Positions 15,122 to 15,213 of a stretch of 15,213 bases of DNA are shown piece by piece. This stretch comes from Bacteroides sp. 43_108 (GTDB lineage Bacteria > Bacteroidota > Bacteroidia > Bacteroidales > Bacteroidaceae). The DNA lies in NCBI GenBank assembly GCA_001915545.1, contig MNQS01000201.1:1-15213 (forward strand), in the 5' to 3' direction. The notes under the pieces were generated by a model. It did no database searches. It saw nothing but the letters and a program-made list of their open reading frames with translations, and was not told where the DNA came from. Numbering within the stretch: position 1 is the first letter of the stretch; the number at the start of each line of letters is the position of its first letter. The translations under genes and the position numbers were made by a program.

Positions 15122-15213
15122 GGTGTCCAGTTTAACGTTCCCAATTTAGCCTACATTTTTAAGCTGTTTGGTACGTTCTGTAACCCAGTTTATGGACATG
15201 TGCTTCTTTGCAA
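15121..15213. mobile_element. End of an insertion sequence (runs off the window)
   Basis: At about 15121 the reading frame of the upstream gene stops and sequence beginning GGGTGTCCAGTTTAACG starts. That looks like a terminal inverted repeat. A minus-strand frame consistent with a transposase C-terminus begins 25 nt inside. The other end and any target duplication are beyond the window, so the boundary is approximate and the family is not assigned. Confidence 0.5.
15146..15213 (-). CDS. C-terminal tail of a probable transposase (partial)
   Basis: On the minus strand an open frame enters from the right edge and ends at a TAA at 15146-15148; its last residues read AKKHMSINWVTERTKQLKNV followed by Gly. 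Only 21 complete codons are visible. The basic, helix-like tail and its position just inside an apparent terminal repeat suggest the transposase of the element, but no catalytic motif is in view. Confidence 0.35.
   Translation of the reverse strand, partial: AKKHMSINWVTERTKQLKNVG

Overview
The window looks like a chromosome segment from a gut-type member of the Bacteroidales. The supporting signs are Bacteroidetes -7 boxes (TAnnTTTG) upstream of several genes, no Shine-Dalgarno sequences in front of clear starts, a GLPGLI-family protein, a GG-leader peptide of the 'GG-Bacteroidales' type, a GH115 polysaccharide-degradation gene, and an outer-membrane protein with a CarboxypepD_reg-like N-terminus. 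The genus cannot be fixed from the sequence alone.

Region 1 (1-1041) is mostly without intact genes. It holds a perfect 20-bp inverted repeat (16-68) and, on the minus strand, broken reading-frame pieces that look like a decayed, perhaps transposase-like gene (146-720). Region 2 (1042-2899) is a glnK-amtB pair for ammonium sensing and uptake, closed by a strong intrinsic terminator. Region 3 (3198-7067) has a secreted GH115 alpha-glucuronidase on the minus strand and a divergent AraC/cupin regulator on the plus strand, probably a small hemicellulose-response unit. Region 4 (7323-8360) holds a small minus-strand protein of unknown function, possibly a degenerate Nudix fold, and about 560 bp of AT-rich intergenic DNA with short imperfect repeats and a T14 tract.

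Region 5 (8373-15121) is the striking part: a co-directional cluster that looks like a ribosomally made peptide (RiPP) or bacteriocin-like system. In order it has a GT4-type glycosyltransferase; a C39-peptidase-like domain without catalytic residues, followed in a shifted frame by a VKOR membrane domain and a thioredoxin/DsbA-like CNPC domain; an 87-residue precursor with a double-glycine leader and six cysteines in its core; a strong hairpin; a GLPGLI-family secreted protein; an 881-residue outer-membrane beta-barrel protein; and the first 34 codons of what looks like a LanC-like cyclase. That last gene is cut off at 15121 by what appears to be the end of an insertion sequence.

The working model is that the peptide is made with a leader, the C39-like domain holds the leader, the VKOR/thioredoxin part handles the cysteine redox state in the periplasm, and the glycosyltransferase and/or LanC-like enzyme modify the core. 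The two envelope proteins would act at the outer membrane. Two lesions, an A7 frameshift in the oxidoreductase gene and the insertion at the LanC-like gene, suggest the system may be decaying, switchable, or affected by sequencing error at the homopolymer.
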